Positions 1 to 8,007 of a stretch of DNA of 64,000 bases are shown piece by piece. The notes under the pieces were generated by a model, which was not told the origin of the DNA, did no database searches, and saw nothing but the letters and a program-made list of their open reading frames with translations. The translations under genes and the position numbers were made by a program. How positions within the stretch are numbered: position 1 is the stretch's first letter; every line of letters begins with the position of its first letter. The stretch comes from an uncultured Acetatifactor sp. (GTDB taxonomy: Bacteria; Bacillota; Clostridia; Lachnospirales; Lachnospiraceae): assembly GCA_934426825.1 (NCBI GenBank), contig CAKRYI010000004.1, positions 54,777 through 118,776 on the forward strand. The letters run 5' to 3'.

Positions 1-2
1 TT

Positions 3-395
3 TCCGAACTGGAGAAACGGCTGGAGGGAGTGATTTCCCAAATGGCGGGAATCGGAAAAGTCAAGGTGATGATAACACTGCAGTCCTCAGAGGAACTGAT
101 TGTGGAAAAAGATGAGCCGATGGAGCGTTCCAACACCAATGAGACGGATTCCGCAGGGGGAAGCCGCCTTATTACACAGATGGATTCCGCCCCGTCCACT
201 GTTTTCCGCACGGTGGGAAACGACAGTGAACCTTATGTGGTCAAAACTCTTTCCCCAAAGGTGGAGGGGGTTGTGGTAGTGGCACAGGGAGCAGGAAACG
301 GTACGGTGGATAAGAATATTACGGAGATGGTGCAGGCGCTTTTCGGGGTGGAGGCACACAAGGTAAAAGTCGTGAAAATGGCGCAGAGCAAATAG
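3..395 (+). CDS. spoIIIAG: Stage III sporulation protein AG, C-terminal part (truncated by window edge)
   Basis: About 130 residues are visible; the N-terminus and its membrane segment lie before the window. The reading frame is open from base 3. The sequence begins with a charged stretch (SELEKRLEGVISQMAG) followed by GKVKVMITLQSSEE, typical of SpoIIIAG, and ends in a conserved VVVVAQGAGN block. SpoIIIAG belongs to the SpoIIIA-SpoIIQ channel joining mother cell and forespore during engulfment. The next gene, 89 bases on, is spoIIIAH, the normal last gene of the spoIIIAA-AH operon, which supports the call. The operon promoter is outside the window. Confidence 0.93.
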   Translation, partial: SELEKRLEGVISQMAGIGKVKVMITLQSSEELIVEKDEPMERSNTNETDSAGGSRLITQMDSAPSTVFRTVGNDSEPYVVKTLSPKVEGVVVVAQGAGNGTVDKNITEMVQALFGVEAHKVKVVKMAQSK

Positions 396-484
396 CATAT
401 ATCTATTTTGCGGCTCATACAATGAAGTAATCAAAGTAACGATTGCAGAATTGTTACCAACAAAATTAAAAAAGGGAGAGCACG

Positions 485-1258
485 GTGAAAAACTTAATCA
501 AAAAAAATCAGCTTATGATTACTGCACTTGCAATCATGATAGCCATTGCAGGGTATCTGCAATTTGCGGGAACGAACCTGGAGGAGGAGTACCTTGCCGT
601 GGATGAGGAGGGCATTACCGGAGTGGCGGACACCGGCGGTGTGATAACGGATAACTATATGGCAGAGGGAATTGCACAGATGGCTGACGTGGACGGCATG
701 ACGGATTTGTCCGAGGAGGATTTGCTGTCGGCAAACCTGACGGAAATCGAAAGTCTGGATTCTGACGTGGAAGTGGTGATGGAAGATTATCTGGATGAGG
801 ATATGCAGGTGGCAGATGCGGGAGAGGCACAGGAGAGCGGAATGGTGGCAGAAGTAACTCCGAAAGAGGGTGAAATTCCGGGGGAGGCAGTCTTTACATC
901 TGCGGGGGTGACGGTGCTTTCCGAGGCGAAACTGTTGAAGGAGCAGACCCGTTCCAAAAATAAAGAGACTTTGTTAGAGATTATCAACAGCTCAGGTCTG
1001 ACGGACACCCAGAAGCAGGACGCTGTGGACAGCATGGTGCAGATGACGGCTTATGCGGAAAAAGAGGCGGCTGCTGAGATTTTACTGGAGGCGAAAGGCT
1101 TTTCCGATGTGGTGGTGAGTATCAACGGCGATGCGGTGGATGTGGTTGTGAATGCAGTGGAATTATCGGACGCCCAGAGAGCGCAGATTGAAGATATTGT
1201 GACACGAAAAACGGAGATTGCGGCAGAAAATATAATTATCAGCACAGTGGCCCGGTAG
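485..1258 (+). CDS. spoIIIAH: Stage III sporulation protein AH
   Basis: 257 residues starting at GTG, with a purine-rich ribosome site (gggagag) just upstream. The N-terminus has a short basic stretch then a single membrane segment at about residues 9-27, as in SpoIIIAH. An acidic spacer of about 60-140 follows, then a C-terminal domain of about 160-257 matching the YscJ/FliF-like ring domain that binds SpoIIQ across the engulfing membranes. It is the last gene of the spoIIIA operon; the spoIIIAG stop lies 89 bases upstream. The very acidic spacer (many Glu/Asp) is longer than in Bacillus homologues. In Bacillus the operon is transcribed in the mother cell under sigma-E. Confidence 0.93.
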   Translation: MKNLIKKNQLMITALAIMIAIAGYLQFAGTNLEEEYLAVDEEGITGVADTGGVITDNYMAEGIAQMADVDGMTDLSEEDLLSANLTEIESLDSDVEVVMEDYLDEDMQVADAGEAQESGMVAEVTPKEGEIPGEAVFTSAGVTVLSEAKLLKEQTRSKNKETLLEIINSSGLTDTQKQDAVDSMVQMTAYAEKEAAAEILLEAKGFSDVVVSINGDAVDVVVNAVELSDAQRAQIEDIVTRKTEIAAENIIISTVAR

Positions 1259-1280
1259 ATGACTAAAAAACGGATTTTTG

Positions 1281-1309
1281 TGTACATTACATAAAAAATG
1301 ATGTATAAT
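1281..1309 (+). promoter_or_regulatory. Probable sigma-A promoter for deoB
   Basis: A perfect TATAAT (1304-1309) lies 17 bases after TGTACA (1281-1286; 4 of 6 match to TTGACA). The start would be near 1316, giving a leader of about 43 bases with a small hairpin (ggctc/gagcc around 1318-1331). It separates deoB from the sporulation operon. Confidence 0.6.
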
Positions 1310-1358
1310 GAGCCAAGCGGCTCTGCGGAGCCATTTGAGAGTAAAGGAAATAAGTTAC

Positions 1359-2519
1359 ATGAAGAGAGTGTTCCTGATTGTATTAGACAGCTTTGGCATA
1401 GGGGAGATGGAGGATGCGGCTTCTTACGGGGATGTGAACGTCAACACCTTAAGAAGCGTGTCCGCCAGCTCCTGCTTTCATATGCCGAATATGGCAAAGC
1501 TGGGATTGTTCAATATTGACGGTGTAGAGGTGGGCGAAAAAGTCAAAGCGCCCCTTGCCACCATTGCGAGAATGAAAGAGGCGTCCAAAGGAAAGGACAC
1601 CACTATCGGCCACTGGGAGATTGCCGGTGTCTATTCCCCCAAACCGCTGCCCACCTACCCGGATGGATTTCCGGAGGAGGTTTTACAGGAATTTTGTGAA
1701 AAGACAGGCAGAGGATATTTGTGCAACAAACCGTATTCCGGCACGGAAGTGATTCAGGTTTACGGGGATGAGCATGTGCGGACGGGAAAACTGATTGTCT
1801 ACACCTCGGCGGACAGCGTATTTCAAATAGCAGCGCATGAGGACGTGGTGCCGGTGGAGCAGCTTTACGAATACTGTAAAATTGCGAGAACAATTTTGCA
1901 GGGAAAACACGGTGTGGGAAGGGTTATCGCCAGACCGTTTGTCGGAGAGAGCGGAGATTACAAAAGAACGCCCAGAAGACATGACTATTCCATTCTGCCG
2001 CCGTCCGTCACCATGTTGGATCAGCTTTCCGAAAATGGCAAGGACGTGATTGCGGTCGGCAAAATAAAGGATATTTTTGCCGGAAAGGGAATCACGGAAG
2101 CTGTTTATACCGGCGGTAATGCAGAGGGAATCGAGCGAACCTTGGAATATCTGAAAAAGGATTTTGAGGGATTGTGTTTTGTGAATCTGGTGGATTATGA
2201 CATGTTGTACGGACACCGCAGGGATGTGGAAGGTTATGCAAAGGCGCTGACCTATTTTGACGAAAAGCTGCCTGAGATTTTGGCGGGCATGAGAGAGGAT
2301 GACATTCTGATGCTGACGGCAGACCACGGCTGTGACCCGGCTTATTTGAAAACCACCGACCACACAAGGGAACACACCCCCATGATTCTGTACGGGGCGA
2401 AGGTAAAGCCCGAAAATTTGGGAACCCGCAGCACCTTTGCGGACATCGGCGCCACCGTGCTGGATTATTTCGGCATTGTCCCTGAATTTGCAGGGAAATC
2501 CATGCTGACCTTAAAATAA
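1359..2519 (+). CDS. deoB: Phosphopentomutase
   Basis: 386 residues. Interconverts (deoxy)ribose-1-phosphate and -5-phosphate in nucleoside salvage. Alkaline-phosphatase superfamily metal ligands are visible: D10 in VLDSFGIGE, the DTTIGHWE block at 80-87 (Thr81 aligns with the phosphorylated threonine of the Bacillus cereus enzyme, from memory), TADHGCDP and TDHTREHTP near the C-terminus. I chose the ATG at 1359, preceded by aaaggaaataag; an in-frame extension to 1308 would begin at the promoter -10 box and is unlikely. Length matches the family (about 390). In this cluster it stands where accB/accC or folD often occur in relatives, so deoB-prfC look like local additions. Confidence 0.95.
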   Translation: MKRVFLIVLDSFGIGEMEDAASYGDVNVNTLRSVSASSCFHMPNMAKLGLFNIDGVEVGEKVKAPLATIARMKEASKGKDTTIGHWEIAGVYSPKPLPTYPDGFPEEVLQEFCEKTGRGYLCNKPYSGTEVIQVYGDEHVRTGKLIVYTSADSVFQIAAHEDVVPVEQLYEYCKIARTILQGKHGVGRVIARPFVGESGDYKRTPRRHDYSILPPSVTMLDQLSENGKDVIAVGKIKDIFAGKGITEAVYTGGNAEGIERTLEYLKKDFEGLCFVNLVDYDMLYGHRRDVEGYAKALTYFDEKLPEILAGMREDDILMLTADHGCDPAYLKTTDHTREHTPMILYGAKVKPENLGTRSTFADIGATVLDYFGIVPEFAGKSMLTLK

Positions 2520-2547
2520 AAGAATACCCCATTGGAGGAAAGAAACA

Positions 2548-4143
2548 GTGAGTAATTATACAGAAGAAATTAACCGCCGTCGTACCTTTGCCATCATTTC
2601 CCACCCGGATGCCGGTAAGACGACCTTGACCGAAAAATTTCTGCTGTACGGCGGAGCCATCAATTTAGCCGGAAGCGTTAAGGGAAAGGCAACTGCCAGA
2701 CATGCCGTGTCTGACTGGATGGAAATTGAGAAGGAGAGAGGTATTTCCGTTACCTCCTCTGTTTTGCAGTTTGAGTATGACGGATATTGTATCAATATTC
2801 TGGACACGCCGGGACATCAGGATTTCTCGGAGGACACCTACCGTACCCTGATGGCAGCGGATTCCGCCGTCATGGTCATTGATGCGTCCAAAGGTGTGGA
2901 GGCACAGACCAGAAAGCTGTTCAAGGTCTGCGTTATGCGCAAGATTCCTATTTTTACTTTTATCAACAAAATGGACCGCGACGCCAACGATACCTTTGAA
3001 CTTTTGGATGAAATCGAGAAAGAGCTGGGAATCGCCACCTGTCCTTTGAACTGGCCTATCGGCTCCGGTAAGGAATTTAAGGGTGTCTATGACCGGGAAA
3101 AGCAGTGCGTGATTGCCTATTCCGATACCGAAAAGGGTACGAAAGAGGGAACGGCGACGGAAATCCCTATCAGGGATGAGGCGCATTTAAGAGAAGTGCT
3201 GGGTGACAGTGCGGCGGACAAGCTGCTGGAGGAAGTGGAACTTTTGGACGGCGCCGGTGCGGACTTTGATTTGGAACAGGTGCAGAAGGGAGATTTGACC
3301 CCGGTATGCTTCGGTTCCGCTTTGACAAACTTTGGCGTGGAGATTTTCTTAAAGCACTTTTTAAATATGACGACAACTCCTTTGCCGAGAAAGGCTGACA
3401 TTGGAATCATTGACCCGGTGGAAAATGATTTCAGCGCTTTTGTGTTCAAAATTCAGGCGAATATGAACAAGGCTCACCGCGACAGAGTGGCGTTTATGCG
3501 AATCTGCTCCGGCAAATTCGATGCCAATATGGAAGTGCGCCACGTGCAGGGCAATAAGGTTATGAGACTTTCCCAGCCCCAGCAGATTATGGCGGACGAA
3601 AGAAAGATTCTGAGTGAGGCGTACGCCGGAGATATTATCGGTGTGTTTGACCCCGGCATTTTCTCCATCGGAGATACCCTCTGCATGCCGAAGGAGAATT
3701 TCCGGTATGAGGGAATCCCTACCTTTGCACCGGAGCATTTTGCAAGAGTGCGTCAGGTGGACACCATGAAGAGAAAGCAGTTTGTGAAGGGAATTGAGCA
3801 GATTGCACAGGAAGGCGCCATCCAGATTTTTCAGGAGTTCAACACCGGACTGGAAGAAATTATTGTGGGTGTTGTAGGCGTTCTGCAGTTTGATGTGTTG
3901 AAATATCGTCTGGAAAACGAATACAATGTGGAAATCCGTCTGGAAAATCTGCCCTATGAGCATATCCGCTGGATTGAAAATAAGGATGAGGTGGATTTGA
4001 ACAAGCTGACGGGAACCTCCGATATGAAGAAGGTCAAGGACATGAAGGGCAATCCGTTGCTTTTGTTTGTAAATTCATGGAGCATCGGCATGACGCTTGA
4101 CCGAAACGAGGGTCTTGTGCTGACGGAGTTTGGCAGAAATTAA
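2548..4143 (+). CDS. prfC: Peptide chain release factor 3 (GTPase)
   Basis: 531 residues from GTG, with GGAGGA ten bases upstream. RF3 recycles RF1/RF2 from the ribosome after termination. GTPase motifs: G1 HPDAGKTT (19-26), G3 DTPGH (86-90), G4 NKMD (140-143), and an effector region ERGISVTSSV typical of RF3 rather than EF-G, whose form is ERGITI. Full family length (about 530). It follows deoB by 28 bases and may be cotranscribed. No anomaly seen. Confidence 0.95.
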   Translation: MSNYTEEINRRRTFAIISHPDAGKTTLTEKFLLYGGAINLAGSVKGKATARHAVSDWMEIEKERGISVTSSVLQFEYDGYCINILDTPGHQDFSEDTYRTLMAADSAVMVIDASKGVEAQTRKLFKVCVMRKIPIFTFINKMDRDANDTFELLDEIEKELGIATCPLNWPIGSGKEFKGVYDREKQCVIAYSDTEKGTKEGTATEIPIRDEAHLREVLGDSAADKLLEEVELLDGAGADFDLEQVQKGDLTPVCFGSALTNFGVEIFLKHFLNMTTTPLPRKADIGIIDPVENDFSAFVFKIQANMNKAHRDRVAFMRICSGKFDANMEVRHVQGNKVMRLSQPQQIMADERKILSEAYAGDIIGVFDPGIFSIGDTLCMPKENFRYEGIPTFAPEHFARVRQVDTMKRKQFVKGIEQIAQEGAIQIFQEFNTGLEEIIVGVVGVLQFDVLKYRLENEYNVEIRLENLPYEHIRWIENKDEVDLNKLTGTSDMKKVKDMKGNPLLLFVNSWSIGMTLDRNEGLVLTEFGRN

Positions 4144-4225
4144 TCAAAGAAGTTCATGATAGAGATTGAATGAAAGAACTTTAATGACAGAAATGAATTG
4201 AAAAGAAAAGTCCGGGAGGAGTAGT

Positions 4226-5449
4226 GTGAAAAAATATGCGGCGTGTACAGTCTTAAGTACCGTTGGACTGTGCCTTGGTTTGCTGATTGGCGGTTGTGCG
4301 GATTTTGAACTTTTGGAAGAACAGGTTCGCACGGCGGCGATTGAGCAGGAAACAGTGGAACTGACACAGGAGGAAGTTGTGTCGTCCGCGGATGCGGAGG
4401 ATGCAGCACAGCAAAGTACGCAGATTTACCGGTTCGCCTATGAAAATCTCGATACGGCAGAGAAACTCTGGTATGATGATATTTTTGACTGTCTGGACAA
4501 GCTGGGGGAGGATGTCAGTCTGAACAAAGAGGGCATTGACAACGGGCTGGACGAAACCTGTATCGACCGTATTTTCCAGTGTGTACTCATGGACCACCCG
4601 GAACTTTTTTTTGTGGAAGGATATACTTACACCAAGTATAACCGGGGAGAGAAAATTGTCGGAATCCGTTTTTCCGGGACTTACGGGCTGGAGGAAGAAC
4701 AGGTAAAAATCCGGCGGGAGGAAATTCAAAAAGCGGCGGAAGAAATTTTGCGGGCGGCGCCGGCTGACGGAACGGACTATGACAAAATCAAGTATGTATA
4801 TGAGACGATTATCCGGAATACGGAATATGATTTGAATTCTCCGGACAACCAGAATATCTATTCCGTGTTTGTCAACCACCGCTCGGTCTGTCAGGGTTAT
4901 GCCAAGTCGGTGCAGTATCTGTTACAGCAGATGGGTGTGGAGTGTGCGTTGGTGCAGGGAACGGTGGACACCGGAGAGGGACATGCCTGGAATCTGGTGA
5001 AGGCGGACGGAGATTATTATTATGTGGATGCCACATGGGGAGATGCCTCCTATCAGGCGGAGGACGAGCTGAGCGAGGGCTATGTGCCGGAAATCAGCTA
5101 CGATTATCTCTGTGTCACAACAGATCAGCTTTTGCGTACCCATATGATAGACAGCTATGTGCCCCTGCCGGTATGCGTGGCAACGAAGGACAATTACTAT
5201 GTGAGGGAAGGCGCTTTGTTTGACAGTTATGACAGGGAAAAAATGCAGATGCTGTTTGACCGGACGTTTGCGGAGGGAAAACAGGAAGTTACCCTGAAAT
5301 GTACCGACAATGCGTGCTTTCACGAAATCCTCTCCGCCATGATAGAGAATCAGGATGTCTTCGATTATCTTGACGACAGCAGTAAATCCGTGGTATACAC
5401 CCACAACGAGAAACAGTTATCCATGACTTTTTGGGTGACAAATGAGTAG
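4226..5449 (+). CDS. Secreted transglutaminase-like lipoprotein
   Basis: 407 residues from GTG with gggagga upstream. Signal peptide and lipobox: hydrophobic segment 7-20, then IGGC with Cys24, so a membrane-anchored extracellular protein. Residues about 180-275 form a transglutaminase-like core (cysteine-protease fold) with the triad Cys222 (SVCQGYA), His253 (GEGHAWN) and Asp268 (YYVDATWGD). Such proteins in Clostridia are annotated as transglutaminase domain proteins; substrates are generally unknown and may be peptide cross-links or amides in the envelope. It follows prfC by 82 bases and ends just before the promoter of the next cluster. The catalytic residues are intact, so activity is plausible; a specific role is not assigned. 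Confidence 0.8.
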   Translation: MKKYAACTVLSTVGLCLGLLIGGCADFELLEEQVRTAAIEQETVELTQEEVVSSADAEDAAQQSTQIYRFAYENLDTAEKLWYDDIFDCLDKLGEDVSLNKEGIDNGLDETCIDRIFQCVLMDHPELFFVEGYTYTKYNRGEKIVGIRFSGTYGLEEEQVKIRREEIQKAAEEILRAAPADGTDYDKIKYVYETIIRNTEYDLNSPDNQNIYSVFVNHRSVCQGYAKSVQYLLQQMGVECALVQGTVDTGEGHAWNLVKADGDYYYVDATWGDASYQAEDELSEGYVPEISYDYLCVTTDQLLRTHMIDSYVPLPVCVATKDNYYVREGALFDSYDREKMQMLFDRTFAEGKQEVTLKCTDNACFHEILSAMIENQDVFDYLDDSSKSVVYTHNEKQLSMTFWVTNE

Positions 5450-5464
5450 AGGGTATGATATAAT
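5435..5464 (+). promoter_or_regulatory. Probable sigma-A promoter for the yqhY-nusB cluster
   Basis: GTGACA (5435-5440) and TATAAT (5459-5464) are separated by 18 bases; 5 of 6 and 6 of 6 consensus matches. The predicted start near 5471 falls inside the left arm of the large hairpin that follows, giving a leader of about 255 bases before the Asp23-family gene. Confidence 0.5.
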
Positions 5465-5465
5465 A

Positions 5466-5518
5466 GGCGTAAAAGAAAAACAAGCGTCTGCGAAGCAGAC
5501 ATTTGTTTTTCTTACGCC
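5466..5518 (+). repeat. Long imperfect inverted repeat (53 bases)
   Basis: The left arm 5466-5483 pairs with 5503-5518 (ggcgtaa ... ttacgcc) over 16 base pairs with a two-base bulge. After a 2x2 internal loop, gtctgc (5486-5491) pairs with gcagac (5495-5500) around a gaa loop. It may be a leader hairpin, a terminator-like structure or a dispersed intergenic repeat; there is no T-run directly after it. Confidence 0.7.
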
Positions 5519-5526
5519 ATTAACGA

Positions 5527-5573
5527 GCGAACCGCCTGCGCAGCAGGCGATAAGCACGCAAGTGCGGGTTCGC
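5527..5573 (+). repeat. Palindromic unit predicted to fold as a three-way junction (first copy)
   Basis: Outer stem gcgaacc (5527-5533) with ggttcgc (5567-5573) encloses two hairpins: gcctgc/gcaggc (5534-5548, loop gca) and gcac/gtgc (5554-5565, loop gcaa). Forty bases of it (5538-5577) recur at 5637-5676. Fold deduced by eye. Confidence 0.65.
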
Positions 5574-5636
5574 GAGTTTAGGACTGCCAGCATTTTCTAG
5601 CAGTTGCAGGCATGAAAAACAGGTTTGCAAATCTAG

Positions 5637-5676
5637 GCGCAGCAGGCGATAAGCACGCAAGTGCGGGTTCGCGAGT
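5637..5676 (+). repeat. Second copy of the 40-base repeat, lacking the left outer arm
   Basis: Identical to 5538-5577 over 40 bases, 99 bases downstream. The left arm (gcgaacc plus gcctgc) is replaced by unrelated sequence, so the copy is truncated. The flank after the repeat (gggactgc) also resembles that of copy one (aggactgc). Confidence 0.75.
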
Positions 5677-5725
5677 CTGGGACTGCGGGCAACGCATGTA
5701 TCATTAGTTTCGGGAGGAATGAACA

Positions 5726-6112
5726 ATGGAGAAAGAAACAGATAAAAAAGGTCTGGTACTGAAAGAGGACGAAAATATCGGAACCGTTAAAATTGCGGAT
5801 GATGTGGTGGCAATGATTGCTTCCCTTGCAACCACCGAGGTGGAAGGCGTCAGCGCAATGGCAGGCAATATCACCAACGAACTGATGAGCAAAGTTGGTA
5901 TGAAGAATCTGACCAAGGGCGTAAAGGTTGAGGTGATTGGCACAAATGTGACCGTTGACCTTGCCGTTACCATGGAATATGGATACAATATTCCGGCAAC
6001 CTGCCAGAAAGTACAGACCAAGGTGAAGGGCGCCATTGAAAATATGACAGGCCTTACCTGCACAGACGTCAACATCCGCATTGCCGGTGTGAATATGAAA
6101 AAGGACAGATAG
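5726..6112 (+). CDS. yqhY: Asp23/Gls24 family protein (YqhY-like)
   Basis: 128 residues; GGGAGGA is ten bases upstream of the ATG. The Asp23/Gls24 domain spans about 18-125 (GTVKIADDVVAMIA, TTEVEGVSAMAG, NIRIAGVNM). The protein sits directly before nusB, as yqhY does in Bacillus, where it lies behind accB-accC and has been linked to acetyl-CoA carboxylase control. Here accB and accC are absent upstream; a folded repeat region precedes the gene instead. No membrane segment, so a soluble cytoplasmic protein is expected. Its molecular activity is not established. Confidence 0.9.
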   Translation: MEKETDKKGLVLKEDENIGTVKIADDVVAMIASLATTEVEGVSAMAGNITNELMSKVGMKNLTKGVKVEVIGTNVTVDLAVTMEYGYNIPATCQKVQTKVKGAIENMTGLTCTDVNIRIAGVNMKKDR

Positions 6113-6121
6113 GAAACTACT

Positions 6122-6532
6122 ATGGGACGACATGAACTGAGGGAACAGGTTTTCAAACTTTTATTCCGCGTGGAATTCAATTCTCCGGAGGAGATGCCGG
6201 AACAGGTGAAGCTGTTTTTTGAGGACGGGGAACCGTCTTACGAGGAGCGCGACGCAGAATATATTACGGACAAATTCCACAAAATACAGGAAAAGATTCC
6301 CCAAATTGACCAGTTAATCAACGAGCATACCGAAGGCTGGGATACTGCCCGTATGGGCAAGGTGGAGCTGACAGTGCTCCGTATTGCAGCCTATGAGATA
6401 CTTTGGGATGAAGAGATTCCGGCGGGAGTTGCCATAGACGAGGCAGTCAGAATTGCCAAAACTTATGGACAGGAGTCTTCCGGTGGATTCGTAAATGCAA
6501 TTTTAGCAAAATTTGTAAAGCCGGGTGAGTAA
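6122..6532 (+). CDS. nusB: Transcription antitermination factor NusB
   Basis: 136 residues. All-helical RNA-binding protein that forms the rRNA antitermination complex with NusE (S10) on boxA. The family start (GRHELREQVFKLLFRVEF) and the C-terminal helix (ILWDEEIPAGVAIDEAVRIAKTYG) are clear. It begins nine bases after yqhY and overlaps the start of xseA by eight bases, so the genes are translationally coupled. Confidence 0.95.
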   Translation: MGRHELREQVFKLLFRVEFNSPEEMPEQVKLFFEDGEPSYEERDAEYITDKFHKIQEKIPQIDQLINEHTEGWDTARMGKVELTVLRIAAYEILWDEEIPAGVAIDEAVRIAKTYGQESSGGFVNAILAKFVKPGE

Positions 6533-7739
6533 AATCAGGAATGTTTATACAGTAGGACAACTGAATACTTACATTAAAAATATGTTCACGCAGGATTATC
6601 TGTTGCAGTCTCTCTTTGTAAAAGGAGAGGTCAGCAACTGCAAGTATCATTCCTCTGGACATATTTATTTTACGTTGAAGGACCTGAGGGGATGTGTGAA
6701 CTGTGTCATGTTCGCAGGAAACCGTTCGGGCCTTTCTTTTCGTTTAGCGGACGGTCAGCAGGTTGTAGTGGGTGGTACGGTGGACGTCTACGAAAGAGAC
6801 GGAAAGTACCAGCTTTATGCCAAACAGATTGTGTTGGACGGGGCAGGACTGCTCTATGAAAAATTTGAGCAGTTGAAAAGAGAGCTGGAAGAACAGGGAA
6901 TGTTCGCCCCGGAGTATAAGCAGTCCATTCCAAGATACATTAAAACTTTGGGAGTGGTGACAGCGGACACGGGAGCAGCCGTGCGGGATATTATACAGAT
7001 TGCCACCAGAAGAAATCCTTATGTACAGATTATTTTGTACCCTGCCATTGTGCAGGGAGAGGCGGCAGCGGAGAGCATTGTCCGTGGAATCCGCACTTTG
7101 GAGCGTCATGGCGTGGATGTCATGATTGTGGGCAGAGGCGGCGGTTCCATTGAGGATTTGTGGGCGTTCAACGAAAAGAGCGTGGCGCAGGCGGTATTTG
7201 ACTGCTCCGTACCGATTATTTCAGCGGTAGGGCATGAGACGGATACCACTATTATCGATTATGTATCGGATTTGCGAGCACCAACCCCATCGGCAGCGGC
7301 GGAACTGGCAGTCACGGATATCCGGGATATTTTAGGCAGCCTTGCGGCGTATAAGGAAGCCATGACCATAAGGATGAACCGGAAATTGCAAATGTCCGCG
7401 GAACGCATCAGGCATTATGAAATGCGGCTCGGATATTTAAGCCCGGCAAGCCGGGTGAGAGACAGCAGAAACCGTGCCATTCATTTGGAGGAACGGCTGC
7501 AGGAGCGGATGGAATCCGTTCTCAATGAAAAAAGGCATTGCCTTGCCTTATATGTGGCGAAAATGAAGGGTCTTTCCCCGTTGGAAAAGTTAAGCAGCGG
7601 ATTTTCCTATGTGGAAAACGGTGCGGGACAGAATATCCGCTCCGTGGAGCAAATCCGTGTGGGAGAGAATCTAAAGATTCGCATGAAGGACGGAACCGTA
7701 AACGCCGAGGTCACGCAGGTTGAAGCGGCAGAAATTTGA
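6525..7739 (+). CDS. xseA: Exodeoxyribonuclease VII large subunit
   Basis: 404 residues from GTG inside the end of nusB. N-terminal OB-fold (about 5-100, with the block LFVKGEVSNCKYHSSGH) binds single-stranded DNA; the catalytic domain follows, with GVVTADTGAAVRDI (normally TSxTGAAxxD), the GRGGGSIEDLWAFN motif and the SAVGHETDTT motif. The extended C-terminal helices bind XseB, encoded directly downstream. The family average is about 400-450 residues. folD, its neighbour in Bacillus, is absent. Confidence 0.95.
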   Translation: MSKIRNVYTVGQLNTYIKNMFTQDYLLQSLFVKGEVSNCKYHSSGHIYFTLKDLRGCVNCVMFAGNRSGLSFRLADGQQVVVGGTVDVYERDGKYQLYAKQIVLDGAGLLYEKFEQLKRELEEQGMFAPEYKQSIPRYIKTLGVVTADTGAAVRDIIQIATRRNPYVQIILYPAIVQGEAAAESIVRGIRTLERHGVDVMIVGRGGGSIEDLWAFNEKSVAQAVFDCSVPIISAVGHETDTTIIDYVSDLRAPTPSAAAELAVTDIRDILGSLAAYKEAMTIRMNRKLQMSAERIRHYEMRLGYLSPASRVRDSRNRAIHLEERLQERMESVLNEKRHCLALYVAKMKGLSPLEKLSSGFSYVENGAGQNIRSVEQIRVGENLKIRMKDGTVNAEVTQVEAAEI

Positions 7740-7770
7740 AAATGACCGGAAACGGAGTGGACAGATTATC

Positions 7771-8007
7771 ATGGCAAAGAAAGCAGAATCAAAGGAACAA
7801 AAACAAGCAGAGTTTCGTTTGGAAGACGGATTCGCAAAGTTAGAGGAAATCATAGCCGGACTGGAAAAGGAAGATATTTCCTTGGAGGAGGCTTTTCAGA
7901 CATACAGCGAGGGCATGGCCCTTTTAAAATCCTGTAATGAGCAGATTGACCGGGTGGAAAAAAAGGTGCTTAAGCTCAGTGAACAGGGTGAATTGGAGGA
8001 ACTGTGA
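7771..8007 (+). CDS. xseB: Exodeoxyribonuclease VII small subunit
   Basis: 78 residues. The short helical-hairpin subunit coats the XseA arms. Family signatures: FAKLEEIIAGLEKEDISLEEA and the repeated Glu/Lys-rich second helix. I chose the ATG at 7771 (ggagtgg upstream) rather than the in-frame TTG at 7720 inside xseA, because the extra residues do not belong to the family. The stop overlaps the ispA ATG, so the genes are coupled. Confidence 0.92.
   Translation: MAKKAESKEQKQAEFRLEDGFAKLEEIIAGLEKEDISLEEAFQTYSEGMALLKSCNEQIDRVEKKVLKLSEQGELEEL

Noticed and set aside
1683..2375. 230-codon reading frame on the minus strand
   Set aside because: Antisense to deoB, without family motifs or start signals.
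4253..4879. 208-codon minus-strand frame
   Set aside because: Antisense to the transglutaminase gene, where a clear catalytic triad is on the plus strand.
5561..5577. tRNA T-arm-like gggttcg
   Set aside because: The surrounding bases do not give acceptor, D or anticodon arms of a tRNA.
5527..5676. CRISPR-like repeat pair
   Set aside because: Only two copies, internal palindromes, one truncated, and no cas genes; not an array.
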